Origin: an uncultured Eubacteriales bacterium | Lineage (GTDB): Bacteria > Bacillota > Clostridia > Oscillospirales > CAG-272 | Assembly (NCBI GenBank): GCA_934525675.1 | Contig: CAKSZH010000001.1 | Location: 310,001 to 374,000 of the forward strand | DNA: 64,000 nt | Direction: 5' to 3' | In this document: positions 25,957-35,362 of the stretch, in pieces | Numbering within the stretch: position 1 is the stretch's first letter | Layout: every line of letters begins with the position of its first letter | Translations under genes and position numbers: made by a program | The notes under the pieces: model-generated | Database searches by the model: none | What the model was told of the DNA's origin: nothing | The model's input: the letters and a program-made list of their open reading frames with translations, nothing else

Positions 25957-26739
25957 TCAGTACAGCTTGTACTTCAATCTGAGATTGTCTGCGATCATGG
26001 CGATGAACTCCGAGTTGGTGGGCTTCCCGCGGTTGTTCTGGATGGTGTATCCGAAGTAGGAGTTGAGCGTGTCCACATCTCCGCGATCCCACGCGACCTC
26101 GATGGCGTGACGGATGGCGCGCTCAACACGGGAAGTCGTCGTTGCGTACTTTTTGGCAACGGAAGGGTAGAGAACCTTGGTGACGGAATTGATGATGTCA
26201 CTGTCCTTGACAGTGAGCAGGATTGCCGTGCGGAGGTACTGATATCCCTTGATGTGCGCGGGAACGCCGATCTGATGAATGATCTGCGTGACCTGCGATT
26301 CAATGTCAGGCGTTCGGTCCGGCGTGTCACTGTGGTAGGTGGATACGGAATGTTCCCGCCTTTCCAGGATGGCGTCAATATGGTCACACAGACTACCAAT
26401 ATTGAGCGGCTTGGGCAGGCAGAGCTCCGCACCCTCGTTGGTTGCCTGTACGAAAATGTTCTGATTCGCGCTTTGCGCGTCAACAATGAACGCGGGAGCA
26501 TTGTCCGGCGTAAAATCCAGATTACGGCAACTGCGGATCAGTCCGATGCCGTCCAGTTTGGAAAGCCAGACATCAATGAGGGCGACATCCGGATGATGCT
26601 GCGAAATCATCATCAGCGCCTCCTCGCCGTTGGATGCTTCCAATATATTCTGGTAACCTGTTCTGGATAATCCGTCCCGAAGAGCGGCCCTGACTGCGGC
26701 GTTCTCATCCGCAATCAGTATTCTTGCGTTCGATTTCAT
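25957..26739 (-). CDS. spo0A: Sporulation master regulator Spo0A with unusual receiver domain
   Basis: The 260-residue response regulator has a receiver (1-125), a linker and the Spo0A DNA-binding domain. The recognition region SRVERAIRHAIEVAW is nearly invariant in Spo0A. In the receiver the acidic pair (DE at 11-12), the phospho-accepting Asp56 and Lys110 are present. The switch Thr/Ser position is Asp87 (FIVDA in place of the usual LTA), and the Pro after the active site is lost. The ATG at 26739 follows GGAGGACATTATC. It should control entry into sporulation. A single-gene unit with its own promoter. Confidence 0.93.
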   Translation of the reverse strand: MKSNARILIADENAAVRAALRDGLSRTGYQNILEASNGEEALMMISQHHPDVALIDVWLSKLDGIGLIRSCRNLDFTPDNAPAFIVDAQSANQNIFVQATNEGAELCLPKPLNIGSLCDHIDAILERREHSVSTYHSDTPDRTPDIESQVTQIIHQIGVPAHIKGYQYLRTAILLTVKDSDIINSVTKVLYPSVAKKYATTTSRVERAIRHAIEVAWDRGDVDTLNSYFGYTIQNNRGKPTNSEFIAMIADNLRLKYKLY

Positions 26740-26776
26740 GATAATGTCCTCCGTCCATATTTTTTCTGACAAGATT

Positions 26777-26805
26777 ATTTTACCATATATTCCCATAAAA
26801 TGCAA
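26777..26805 (-). promoter_or_regulatory. Sigma-A promoter of spo0A
   Basis: On the minus strand TTGCAT (26800-26805), 17 bp and TAAAAT (26777-26782) with an extended TGG precede spo0A. The surrounding 130 bases are AT-rich. Confidence 0.65.
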
Positions 26806-26949
26806 TAGAGTTAACTAAAAATTACTTTACAAAAAATAACGGGAATTATTGTAAGGATTTAACAAAATTTTCGGTAATTTCAATGAGAAGTGCGTCGGAA
26901 AGCAAGGTTTGAGGGAACAGAGTGTCAAAACGGCGATGGAGTGGTCGAT

Positions 26950-27013
26950 TCGGAAAAAATACCATAGGCGGTGTAAAAACTCCCGGAAATGAGTTGATAC
27001 ACCGCCTATGGTA
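26950..27013 (-). terminator. Long hairpin terminator of the minus-strand operon
   Basis: Perfect 16-bp arms, TACCATAGGCGGTGTA (26960-26975) and TACACCGCCTATGGTA (26998-27013), with a smaller inner stem AACTC/GAGTT. On the minus strand the hairpin is followed by TATTTTTTCC. It lies 38 bases after the pseudouridine synthase stop codon. Confidence 0.85.
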
Positions 27014-27051
27014 CCGGTTATGCCGTGGCATTTCGTCTGTATTTGTCGAGT

Positions 27052-27795
27052 TTACCCGTTTGACGGGCGAGAAGCAGGGTGACCGCCGAGCAGAAGAATT
27101 TCCTTTTTGGAAAGCTCGCGCCAGCTGCCGGAGGGGAGATCGCCGAGCTTGATGGCTCCGATGGCGACGCGCGTCAGGGATCGCACCTTGAGATCCGCGA
27201 TCTCACACATCTTGCGGATCTGGCGGTTTCTGCCCTCAAAAAGAGTCATGCGAAGTACTGTTGTCTGGTTATCCGCACGTACCAGATCGACTCCGACCGG
27301 ACGGATGCGGTACCCGTCAAGCTCCATTGGGCTTCTCAGGGTTTCGAGCTGTTGCTCGGTTATGCGACCCGCAACCGCGACCAGATAGATTTTCGGAATG
27401 TCGTGGCTTGGATGTGTCAGCCGATTGGTCAGCTCCCCGTCGTCGGTGAAGAGCAAAAGCCCGTCTGAATCCATGTCAAGTCTGCCGACAGGATAAACGC
27501 GTGCTCCGACATTCCTGACCAGTTCCGCGACGGTCGGTCTGCCTTTTTCATCGGAGAGCGTGGTAACATATCCGCGAGGCTTGTTGAGCAGGATATAATG
27601 GTACTGTTTATTCGCCGGGGCGCGGAGAGGTTTTCCGCGATACAGGACAACATCGGTCTCCGGGTCGATTTTCTGCCCGAGCAATGCCGTACTACCGTTG
27701 ACGGTTACGTTGCCTTTTCTGATTTCTTCTTCCGCGGCACGTCTCGAGAGTACCCCGCAGTCGGTAAAATATTTGGAGATTCTGACTTGATTCAT
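27052..27795 (-). CDS. rRNA pseudouridine synthase (RsuA/RluB family)
   Basis: The 247-residue enzyme isomerises a uridine in rRNA. An S4 RNA-binding domain (about 1-60, with RISKYFTDCGVLSRRAAEE) precedes the catalytic domain. The catalytic Asp is in GRLDMDSDGLLLFTDDGEL, and LFEGRNRQIRKM is the family C-terminal motif. The ATG at 27795 follows AAAGGA; the longer open frame upstream resembles nothing. It is the last gene of the minus-strand group that begins with the site-2 protease or scpA. Confidence 0.92.
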   Translation of the reverse strand: MNQVRISKYFTDCGVLSRRAAEEEIRKGNVTVNGSTALLGQKIDPETDVVLYRGKPLRAPANKQYHYILLNKPRGYVTTLSDEKGRPTVAELVRNVGARVYPVGRLDMDSDGLLLFTDDGELTNRLTHPSHDIPKIYLVAVAGRITEQQLETLRSPMELDGYRIRPVGVDLVRADNQTTVLRMTLFEGRNRQIRKMCEIADLKVRSLTRVAIGAIKLGDLPSGSWRELSKKEILLLGGHPASRPSNG

Positions 27796-27871
27796 AAGGA
27801 TTCCTTTACTTTGCATGATGTAACACGGGAATAATCGTTTTTTTGGGGGGGAGGTCAAAGCGAACGGGAGT

Positions 27872-29092
27872 TCAGTCTTCGTTGCTTTTTTCAAGCAGTC
27901 CCCGGAAGAACTCCGCGATGGAACGGAACAGCCGTACAAAAAAGGACGGATACTCCGCTTTGTCCGATGCGGCGGTTGCGACCAGTTCACAGGAGCCGAT
28001 CTCTTCCGCCACGCCGTCCCCGTCAAGGTCGGAGAGGAAGATCAGCCTGCCGACCGGTTGGTTTTCTTCAACCCGTCCGAAGAGGAAACGGGGAAGTTCC
28101 ACGCGTGTCGTAATGCTTTCATGATTCTTCGGGAGAGATACAGAAAGGGAAGCGCGGTTGGTCACGGAGACCTTTGGCAGGGTTCCGCCGACCACGGAAA
28201 CGTCTGCTCTGAATCCGCCAGCGGTTGTCAGGTTGATACGTTCGTATAAAGAGAAACCGTAATCGAGCAACCGTGTATGGTCGTTCCAGTCATCGGGGGC
28301 GGACAGCGTGACCGCGACCAACATGACGCCGTCCCGCTCGGCGGCGCTGACGAGGCATCGTCCGCTTTGCTTGGTAAATCCGGTTTTGACGCCGATCGCA
28401 CCGTCATACAGGCGGAGCATCTTGTTGTGGTTGATGAGCAGTCGGACTCCGCCGGTCGATTGCATGGGGATGGTTTTTTTGTAAGTAGACACGATCCGGC
28501 GAAAGGTCACATTTTTCAGTGCTTCCGCCGCAATCACGGCAAGGTCGTATGCCGTCGTATAGTGGTCCTCGTCGCCAAGACCGTGCGGATTTTTGAAGTG
28601 GGTATCCGCAAGTCCCAGCTCCTTTGCCTTTTCATTCATCAGGTCGGCAAACGCATCGATGCTGCCGCCGACCTCTATGGCGATTGCCGCCGCCGCGTCA
28701 TTTGCGGATTCCAGCAGCATGGCGTAGAGCAGGGCTTCCATGGTCAGTTCTTCCCCGGCGAACAGGTAAACGGACGAACCCTCCACGCCGACCGCTTTCG
28801 CGGATACCGAGACGACTCTGTCAAGCGGTACCCGTTCCATAGCGACCAATGCCGTCATGATCTTGGTCGTGCTTGCCATCGGCATCCGGACGTGCTCGCG
28901 TTTTCCGGTAATAACCCTGCCGGATTCCGCTTCAAGGAGTACCGCGCTTTTTGCCGATACGGTGGGGGGATCCGGGATTCCGGAATTGCTTTTCGAGGCA
29001 GATGCTTCCGGGGCAAGTACGAGTGCAAGAGAGATGAAGAGAAGGCACGCGACAAAAACTCGCGTGAACGGTTTTTTCTTTCGGTACAGCAT
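27872..29092 (-). CDS. dacF: D-alanyl-D-alanine carboxypeptidase (DacF-like, S11)
   Basis: The 406-residue penicillin-binding protein trims the terminal D-Ala of peptidoglycan stem peptides outside the membrane. A basic signal peptide with a hydrophobic core (about 10-32) is followed by the active-site triad SxxK (STTK, 74-77), SxN (SAN, near 131) and KTG (near 236). A C-terminal PBP5-like domain and an amphipathic end suited to membrane attachment follow. Its place next to ytfJ and scpAB is common in Clostridia. DacF is chosen over DacA or DacB from this context and is less certain than the family. Confidence 0.9.
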   Translation of the reverse strand: MLYRKKKPFTRVFVACLLFISLALVLAPEASASKSNSGIPDPPTVSAKSAVLLEAESGRVITGKREHVRMPMASTTKIMTALVAMERVPLDRVVSVSAKAVGVEGSSVYLFAGEELTMEALLYAMLLESANDAAAAIAIEVGGSIDAFADLMNEKAKELGLADTHFKNPHGLGDEDHYTTAYDLAVIAAEALKNVTFRRIVSTYKKTIPMQSTGGVRLLINHNKMLRLYDGAIGVKTGFTKQSGRCLVSAAERDGVMLVAVTLSAPDDWNDHTRLLDYGFSLYERINLTTAGGFRADVSVVGGTLPKVSVTNRASLSVSLPKNHESITTRVELPRFLFGRVEENQPVGRLIFLSDLDGDGVAEEIGSCELVATAASDKAEYPSFFVRLFRSIAEFFRGLLEKSNED

Positions 29093-29179
29093 GTGTACGC
29101 CTCCATATCCTGTATTTGCTACAATATACGGAGTTTTTCCATGTGCTATGCCGATCTTTTCCCGGGACGGAGGAAAAGG

Positions 29180-29647
29180 TCACTCTTTTTCGGTCTCTTC
29201 GACCGTAACGGTGACTTCGGTCTGTTGCTCGTCTTCGGTTTTATGCTTCTTTTTCTTGCCGAAAAGCGCCTTGATTTTGGAGATAATCTCCGGTGCGCGG
29301 TCGACCGCCGCCGCTGCCTGCCCGACGAAATCCACGGGGGCAGGAGTACCGACATTGAGAATGTCCACGTGACCCTCGCGGTCCACGGTCAGAAAAGCGA
29401 CGGGCGAAACAGTCAGCCCGGTTCCGCCGCCACCGCCGAAATTCTTGGCTTTGTCGGGGGTGTCTTTTTTGCCCTGAAAATCAACGCCGCCGGACGCGTA
29501 GCCAACCATGACCTTGGAAATCGGAATGATGGTGGTACCGCTGTCGGTTTTGATCGGGTCGCCGATGATGGTGTTTGCGTCGATCATGGAGCGGATGCTT
29601 TCCAGAGAGGTACGGATCATATCCTCCAATTTGTTTTCGTTTGCCAT
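29180..29647 (-). CDS. ytfJ: GerW/YtfJ family sporulation protein
   Basis: The 155-residue protein matches YtfJ/GerW. It opens with a helix (LEDMIRTSLESIRSMIDA), has DPIKTDSGTTIIPISKVMVGYASGG, and a glycine-rich turn GGGGGTGLTVSPVAFL. A charged Lys/Glu tail follows. In Bacillus the family is made in sporulating cells and is needed for germination by some receptors. The ATG follows AAGGAAGG. Confidence 0.9.
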   Translation of the reverse strand: MANENKLEDMIRTSLESIRSMIDANTIIGDPIKTDSGTTIIPISKVMVGYASGGVDFQGKKDTPDKAKNFGGGGGTGLTVSPVAFLTVDREGHVDILNVGTPAPVDFVGQAAAAVDRAPEIISKIKALFGKKKKHKTEDEQQTEVTVTVEETEKE

Positions 29648-29694
29648 GAGTGTAACCTTCCTTTATTGTATTAGATAGATTTTGGTTTTTGGGT

Positions 29695-30390
29695 TCAGCG
29701 GTCAGAGTTTCCTCTGATCTTGACGCGGATCAGTGTGAAGAGTGCAGAAAATGCAATTCCGATGAGGGAAAGCGGGGAGACGGAAACAGAGATCCGCACG
29801 TCGGCGGACATCTTTTCCGAAAGAAAATCAGCCGTGACATCGACGACGGTATCCTTGTTTGCCTTGACGTTGGTGATGTGGTCGAGGAGCGCCAGAAGAC
29901 AGGAGACCGACTGTGAGATCGCACCATACAGGATCGCCGTCCCGGCAGCGTCGGGTGACGCGACCCGGATAACGATATGCGACAGATCAATGCGAAGCGC
30001 CCTGCCGAATTTCGGAAGAATGGTTTTCAAAAGCTCCACGATCAGATGGATCTGCTCGGAGAGCGGTGTTTTGACAACCTCGCCGCTTTGCTCTTTTTGC
30101 TTTTTGGCTTCTTTTTTCTTTTGTTTTTCCGCGGCTTTCTTTGCCGCTTTCGCGTCTTTTTTTGCTTGTTTCAGGCGCAGCTTTTCTTCCCGTTTTTTGA
30201 TCTTTTTTGCGCTGTAACGAGAGAGAGACGGCTTTTTTTGCTTCTTCGGATACAGGCGGATACGGATCACGCGGAACACGCGTATCCCGACTGAGAGTTC
30301 TTCGCCTGCCGAAAGATCAAGATAAACACGCGGGGCAAGCAGTAACAGAAATAACAGAATGATTGCGCCGATGATGATTAGCGCTGTCAA
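29695..30390 (-). CDS. DUF2953 membrane-anchored protein
   Basis: The 231-residue protein has one N-terminal membrane helix, a very basic coiled stretch of Lys/Ala/Glu (about 60-105), and a C-terminal part that matches the DUF2953 pattern found beside ytfJ in Clostridia. Its function is unknown; the pairing with ytfJ suggests a sporulation role. It starts with TTG at 30390, which follows AAAGGAGGA. Confidence 0.75.
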   Translation of the reverse strand: MTALIIIGAIILLFLLLLAPRVYLDLSAGEELSVGIRVFRVIRIRLYPKKQKKPSLSRYSAKKIKKREEKLRLKQAKKDAKAAKKAAEKQKKKEAKKQKEQSGEVVKTPLSEQIHLIVELLKTILPKFGRALRIDLSHIVIRVASPDAAGTAILYGAISQSVSCLLALLDHITNVKANKDTVVDVTADFLSEKMSADVRISVSVSPLSLIGIAFSALFTLIRVKIRGNSDR

Positions 30391-30579
30391 GGGTCGCTCC
30401 TCCTTTCTTTGAAGATACCGGATTGCGGGGCGTAGGGAATTGTGTGTTTTCTCCAGGTTCTATTGATTTGGTACCGGACGGTTGAAGCCGATTTACACAG
30501 GTTGGAATTTGCAACGGGATATCGCATCCGCTTTCGCCAGGAAAGGGGAAGCAAACATAATGAATTCTGTTTCAGCCTT

Positions 30580-31308
30580 TCAGAGTGTCACACCGGGCGT
30601 GTTGTCGGTCGGCAGAATTTCGGACGCGTCGATATTCGGGATTTCTGCCTCGGCACCCTCCGACGCGGGATCCGATGAAGTGTCGGAGCTTTCTCCATCC
30701 GGGTCGTTTTCGGTTTTGTCCGCCGCAGCGTTCTGCGCGGCGGCGCTGAGCGCCTCGGTTGCGGGAAGCTCGGAGAGGGAATTCAACCCGAATACGCGGA
30801 GGAACTTGTCGCTGGTCGCGTACAGCATCGGTCTGCCGGGTGCGTCCAGTCTGCCGCAGGCTTCAATCAGTCCCTTGTCAAGCAGGGAACCGACGGCATA
30901 GGAGGAGTCCACACCTCTGACCGCATCAATATAGGCGCGGGTGGTCGGCTGGTTGTATGCCACGATCGCAAGGACTTCCATGCTGGAAGCGGACAGGTTG
31001 CCGCCCCGGCGGATGCCGAGCGCTTCGCGGATATAGGGAAGATAGATTTCCTTGGTTGCCAGCTGGCAGGTGTCGGGGAAGGTCAGAAGCTGAATACCTC
31101 TGCCGGAATTTTCGGGATTATAACGGGATGCCATATGTTCGGTCAGTGCGCGGACGTCTTTTGCGTCCAGTCCCAGCACCTCTGCGATCTTGTCATACCG
31201 GACGGGATATCCCGCGGCAAACAGGATTGCTTCGATCGCTTCTTCTACGTTTGCGACCGCTTCCGGCATCTCGTTTGTGTTTTTGACCTCTTTGTTATCC
31301 TGACTCAT
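30580..31308 (-). CDS. scpB: Segregation and condensation protein B
   Basis: The 242-residue protein holds two winged-helix domains (about 18-190) that bind ScpA in the SMC-ScpAB condensin. Motifs include EAILFAAGYPV and EVLAIVAYNQPTTRAYIDAVRGVDS, both typical of ScpB. The last 45 residues are acidic and Ser-rich and are not conserved. The start lies three bases after the scpA stop codon. The SMC partner is at 48574-52248. Confidence 0.94.
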   Translation of the reverse strand: MSQDNKEVKNTNEMPEAVANVEEAIEAILFAAGYPVRYDKIAEVLGLDAKDVRALTEHMASRYNPENSGRGIQLLTFPDTCQLATKEIYLPYIREALGIRRGGNLSASSMEVLAIVAYNQPTTRAYIDAVRGVDSSYAVGSLLDKGLIEACGRLDAPGRPMLYATSDKFLRVFGLNSLSELPATEALSAAAQNAAADKTENDPDGESSDTSSDPASEGAEAEIPNIDASEILPTDNTPGVTL

Positions 31309-31311
31309 TGG

Positions 31312-32145
31312 TTACGGTACCTCCGCTGTGATCTGGTCGACGGGTGAGAAGGTTCCGTCGTCCGCTTCTTTTTTGGCGTTTTCATCGGAATCTCCACCCG
31401 GTTTGTCATTTCCGGTGTCGTGGAAAATGAACCGCGTGTTTTCCCCGTGGATGATTCCCGCCTCGTCCGGGTCTTCCACGATCTGAATATCGTGGGTTTT
31501 GATGAGCTCCAGCACACCGAGGAAGATGGCGATGGTGTCAGGGAGCGACGGGGAATCCGCGATCAGCTCGCCGAGCGTGGCGGAACCCTGTTTCTTCACC
31601 TTGTGCAGAATCCCGACGATCTTGACCTCGACCGGAACGATCGGCTTGGCGATCATCGGCGTAAACGAAACACGCTTTGCGTTGGCAAGGTTTTCGTTGT
31701 AGGAAATAATCCGGCGGATGGCAAGACACAGGGAGGAAACCTCCTGATCGGCAACATAGGAAACATCCACCGTGATTTCATCGGTGTCCTTGACCAGCCG
31801 TCCCTCATGCGCCGCGTACATTCTGGCAAGCAGGGGCATTGCCGCCTTTGCCTGATTGTGTTTATCCAGTACATCGAGGAATCTGACGGTTGCTTCCTCC
31901 GCTTCCGCATCGGGCTTGGGGAGGAGCAGGCGGCTCTTGAGCAGCATAAGCTCGCTTGCCATTACGATAAATTCTGCCGCGATGTCCATATTGTCTTCCT
32001 GCGCCTGCCGGATCAGCTCCAGATACTGGTCGCAAAGGAGGGAGATGGGGACATCTTCGATTTTGTATTTACTTTTCTGGATCAGTGCGAGAAGCGCATC
32101 AAGCGGGCCCTCAAACTGGTCAAGACGGTAGGTAAGCGCGTCCAT
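31312..32145 (-). CDS. scpA: Segregation and condensation protein A
   Basis: The 277-residue kleisin links the SMC heads. The N-terminal block YRLDQFEGPLDALLALIQKSKYKIEDVPI and EFIVMASELMLLKSRLLLP identify ScpA; a C-terminal winged helix (about 185-240) follows. The final 35 residues are acidic and variable. The ATG follows GAGGT. It is immediately upstream of scpB. Confidence 0.94.
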   Translation of the reverse strand: MDALTYRLDQFEGPLDALLALIQKSKYKIEDVPISLLCDQYLELIRQAQEDNMDIAAEFIVMASELMLLKSRLLLPKPDAEAEEATVRFLDVLDKHNQAKAAMPLLARMYAAHEGRLVKDTDEITVDVSYVADQEVSSLCLAIRRIISYNENLANAKRVSFTPMIAKPIVPVEVKIVGILHKVKKQGSATLGELIADSPSLPDTIAIFLGVLELIKTHDIQIVEDPDEAGIIHGENTRFIFHDTGNDKPGGDSDENAKKEADDGTFSPVDQITAEVP

Positions 32146-32164
32146 CCGAGTACCTCACAGTGAA

Positions 32165-32920
32165 TCAGAAAATTGCGGAAAACAGATTTGCGAACGGTTT
32201 GAACAGCACGTCGAACAGCCAGTCGGACAAAAAGCCCGTCAAAGAGAAGCTGAAGAAACGGGAAAGAACAAACAGGACGACGAGCAGACCGATCATGATC
32301 TGGCGCTCATAGCGCATGATCTTGAAATACAGGTTGGTCGGCAGGAATGCCGTTACGATGCGGGAACCGTCAAACGGCGGAATGGGGATCAGGTTGAAGA
32401 ACATAAGCGTGAAGTTCATGAATGCGGAAAGATAAAAGAAGAAATACAGGGCGAGCAGGACATACCAGTAAAACGGTGCGTCTGACGTTGTCAGCATATA
32501 CAGTCTGAATTCCGTGTTGCTGATGCCGACGGCGGAACGGAACGCCGTAAAGGTCAGTGCGGTGAGAATGGTGGAAACCACGCCGATGAGAAGGTTGGAC
32601 AAAGGTCCTGCCGCGGCGGTGATTGCCATGCCTGCTTTCGGATTCTTGAAATTTCGTGTGTTGATCGGTACCGGCTTTGCCCAGCCGAAACCGAAGAGGA
32701 ACATACAAAGGAAGCCCATCGGGTCAAAATGCTTGGCGGGGTTGAGGCTGATTCTGCCGAGGTTGCGGGCGGTCGGATCGCCGCACTTATAAGCGACAAA
32801 GCCGTGCGCCGACTCGTGCGCGGACAGGGAAAACAGAATGATCGGCAGACTGAGCAGGACCATGATGAGCGTGGAACGGATGGTACCGTCCTGCAAGGAT
32901 TGCAAAAGGGAAAAAAGCAT
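32165..32920 (-). CDS. Site-2 protease family zinc metallopeptidase (M50)
   Basis: The 251-residue membrane protein carries the HExxH zinc motif (HESAH, 35-39) in its first helices and a PIPPFDG motif near 195, which supplies the third zinc ligand. About five to six hydrophobic segments are visible. It belongs to the short YwhC-like branch of site-2 proteases, which cut within the membrane. The substrate is unknown. It precedes scpA by 19 bases and probably leads this operon. Confidence 0.9.
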   Translation of the reverse strand: MLFSLLQSLQDGTIRSTLIMVLLSLPIILFSLSAHESAHGFVAYKCGDPTARNLGRISLNPAKHFDPMGFLCMFLFGFGWAKPVPINTRNFKNPKAGMAITAAAGPLSNLLIGVVSTILTALTFTAFRSAVGISNTEFRLYMLTTSDAPFYWYVLLALYFFFYLSAFMNFTLMFFNLIPIPPFDGSRIVTAFLPTNLYFKIMRYERQIMIGLLVVLFVLSRFFSFSLTGFLSDWLFDVLFKPFANLFSAIF

Positions 32921-32955
32921 AAAACTCTCCTCTCACGGAACTTTTGTTTCGGATA

Positions 32956-34254
32956 TCAGAAATCGTTGCGGCAAAGGTCCTCGTAGGTTTCTCTGCGGAC
33001 GGCGACCGAAGCCTTCCCGTCGCGGATCAGAATGACGGGCGGACGGGGAATACGGTTATAGTTGGATGCCATGGAGTAATTGTACGCACCGGTGACGAGC
33101 ACCGCCAGAATATCGCCGCGCTTTGCGTGCTGGATTTCCATATTCTCACCGATGAGGTCTCCGGATTCACAGCACCTGCCTGCAATGGTCGCACGGTAGT
33201 CGCGCGGTTCCTTTGCGCGGTTGGCGATGAGTGCGGTGTACTGGGACTGATACAGCGCGTAACGCGGATTGTCCGGCATACCGCCGTCAACAGAAATGTA
33301 ATTCTTGAAACCGGGAATCTCTTTGACCGAGCCGACGGTGTAAAGCGTTACCCCCGCGGCGGCGACCAGCGATCTGCCGGGCTCCAGAATGACTTTCGGC
33401 AATTTGATCCCGTGTTCCCGGCAGTATCCCGTGACGATCTCTCCGATCTGCCTTATGGCATCCGCATAGTCGATCCTCCGGTCGTATTCGGTATAGGGAA
33501 CGCCGAGCCCGCCTCCGAGGTTGAGCTCGTCAATCTCATATCCGAGTTTTTGCCGGATGTCTGCAATAAAGCGCACCATGATATCCGCCGCGTCGGCAAA
33601 CGGTTGAACGTCGAAGATCTGCGAGCCGATGTGGCAGTGCAGACCTACCAGGCGGACGTTTTTCTTTAGGAGCGCCGCGCGGACGATCTCCATCGCCTGA
33701 CCCGTTTCGATCGCGCTGCCGAACTTGGAATCCACGCTTCCCGTGCTGATCGCTTTATGCGTGTGCGGGTCGATGCCGGGGGTGATGCGGAGCAGGATCC
33801 TCTGCACCTTCCCGCGTCTTGATGCAAGCCGGTCCAGGGCGTCAAGCTCATCCCGGTTGTCAACGACAATGGTGCCGACCCCCATGTCCAGCGCGTCTTC
33901 GAGATCGTGATCGGTTTTGTTGTTTCCGTGGAAATAAATACGTTCCGCCGGGAATCCCGCGCGGCGTGCGGTATAAAGTTCCCCGCCGGAAACGCAGTCC
34001 ACGCCGAGACCTTCCTCGGCGGCAATGCGGTAGACCCCGGTAAAGCAAAGCGCTTTGGAAGCGTAAAGGGGAAGCGCATCTTCTCCGAAATACCGCTTTG
34101 CGGCATCCCGGTAGATCCGGCACTGCGCCCGGATGACATTTTCGTCAAGCAGGTAGGCAGGAGTCCCGAATTCTTTGGCAAGCGCAACGGTGTCCATGCC
34201 GCCGACGGTCAGATGTCCTTCTTTGTTGACGTCGAGATGGGGAAAGAGAATCAT
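32956..34254 (-). CDS. lysA: Diaminopimelate decarboxylase
   Basis: The 432-residue PLP enzyme makes lysine from meso-diaminopimelate. The PLP Lys lies in YASKALCF near residue 60, HCHIGSQ is in the barrel, and GRCCESGD and YNRIPRP mark the C-terminal domain. The start follows AAAGGA. No lysine riboswitch is visible before it. Confidence 0.94.
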   Translation of the reverse strand: MILFPHLDVNKEGHLTVGGMDTVALAKEFGTPAYLLDENVIRAQCRIYRDAAKRYFGEDALPLYASKALCFTGVYRIAAEEGLGVDCVSGGELYTARRAGFPAERIYFHGNNKTDHDLEDALDMGVGTIVVDNRDELDALDRLASRRGKVQRILLRITPGIDPHTHKAISTGSVDSKFGSAIETGQAMEIVRAALLKKNVRLVGLHCHIGSQIFDVQPFADAADIMVRFIADIRQKLGYEIDELNLGGGLGVPYTEYDRRIDYADAIRQIGEIVTGYCREHGIKLPKVILEPGRSLVAAAGVTLYTVGSVKEIPGFKNYISVDGGMPDNPRYALYQSQYTALIANRAKEPRDYRATIAGRCCESGDLIGENMEIQHAKRGDILAVLVTGAYNYSMASNYNRIPRPPVILIRDGKASVAVRRETYEDLCRNDF

Positions 34255-34297
34255 GTGGGTATCCTTTCTTGGTTAAGAGTACAATGAGGTCGTTTTG

Positions 34298-35362
34298 TCA
34301 ATGATTTTGATTCAGGTTTTTAACAAGCGCGTGAATGGGCGCGTCGTCGGGAGAGAACTCGTGAACGCCTTCAAACGGAAGGTACACGATATTGTCCGGC
34401 AGTTTTCCGCCGAAATAACCCGCAAGGCGTGCAATTTCTTTTTCGGCGTCCCGGTAGGTAAAGATCGGGTCGTCCTTTCCGGATTCAATATACAGTTTTC
34501 TCGGGGAGATGAGCAGGGCGATTTCTGCGTCAAGAAACTTTTCCGACGCGTCGGGGAACACGAAATCGTACCAGGAGGACAACTCCTTGGAAGAGAAATA
34601 ACAGGAGCAAATCGCGGCACGGATACGGGTGTCGATGGCGGTGAGGAAGAGTGTATAGAAGCCGCCGTAGGAAAGTCCGATCATGCCGATTTTTTCGGGG
34701 TCCACGTAATCCTGTACTTCAAAATAGTCGATACAGCGGGACAGGCAAAGAAGCTCAAACGCCGCCATCGAACCGCCCATCTGCTTAAAGGCGGCATCGA
34801 AATCCTGCCTTTGGTCATGCGGATGGTTGGGGTATTTTTTGCTGACTGCCGAAAAATATTTGGGGTCCCACAGAAGAAGCTGAGGGGCAAACACGTTGAC
34901 GTTCTCCTGTAAGATTCGCTCGGTCATATGATTGTAGTTGGCGGAACCGTCCGCAAAAAAATCCGATGCAAATTCCGGGGAACCCTCGCCGCCGTGCTGT
35001 GCGATGATAAGCGGCAGACGCTTTCCGCCGTCACGGACGAAAAGAATCCCGAAGAAGGGGACCCCCTCCATGACTTCGATTTCCATGCGGTAAACAGTAA
35101 CACCGTTCCCGTGCGAAAGAAGCGTTTTTTTTGCGGCGGGAATCCCTGCGGGACGCTTTTCCGTCAGCGGGCGACCGAGCATACGGATCAGCTCCTTGCG
35201 TGCTTCGTCCCGGTGGGAAAGAATCCACTCCCCGTGCTCGCGGCGAACATCCTCACATTCTTCGTTCCGACGATCCAGATAAGCCTCCACGCTCTCAAGA
35301 TATGCGCGGCGGAAGGGGGCGCTGTCGTCCCGGGTTTCGTGATAAAAGTCCATTCTGAACAT
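34298..35362 (-). CDS. Alpha/beta hydrolase (prolyl oligopeptidase/acetyl xylan esterase-like)
   Basis: The 354-residue hydrolase has the nucleophile motif GLSYGG, an Asp in GKDDPIF and a His in GVHEF, which together give a complete catalytic triad. No signal peptide is seen, so it should act in the cytoplasm. The substrate is unknown, perhaps an acylated sugar or xenobiotic ester. The ATG at 35362 is chosen because it overlaps the engB stop codon as TAATG, with GGAG upstream. An open frame extends further into engB. Confidence 0.8.
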   Translation of the reverse strand: MFRMDFYHETRDDSAPFRRAYLESVEAYLDRRNEECEDVRREHGEWILSHRDEARKELIRMLGRPLTEKRPAGIPAAKKTLLSHGNGVTVYRMEIEVMEGVPFFGILFVRDGGKRLPLIIAQHGGEGSPEFASDFFADGSANYNHMTERILQENVNVFAPQLLLWDPKYFSAVSKKYPNHPHDQRQDFDAAFKQMGGSMAAFELLCLSRCIDYFEVQDYVDPEKIGMIGLSYGGFYTLFLTAIDTRIRAAICSCYFSSKELSSWYDFVFPDASEKFLDAEIALLISPRKLYIESGKDDPIFTYRDAEKEIARLAGYFGGKLPDNIVYLPFEGVHEFSPDDAPIHALVKNLNQNH

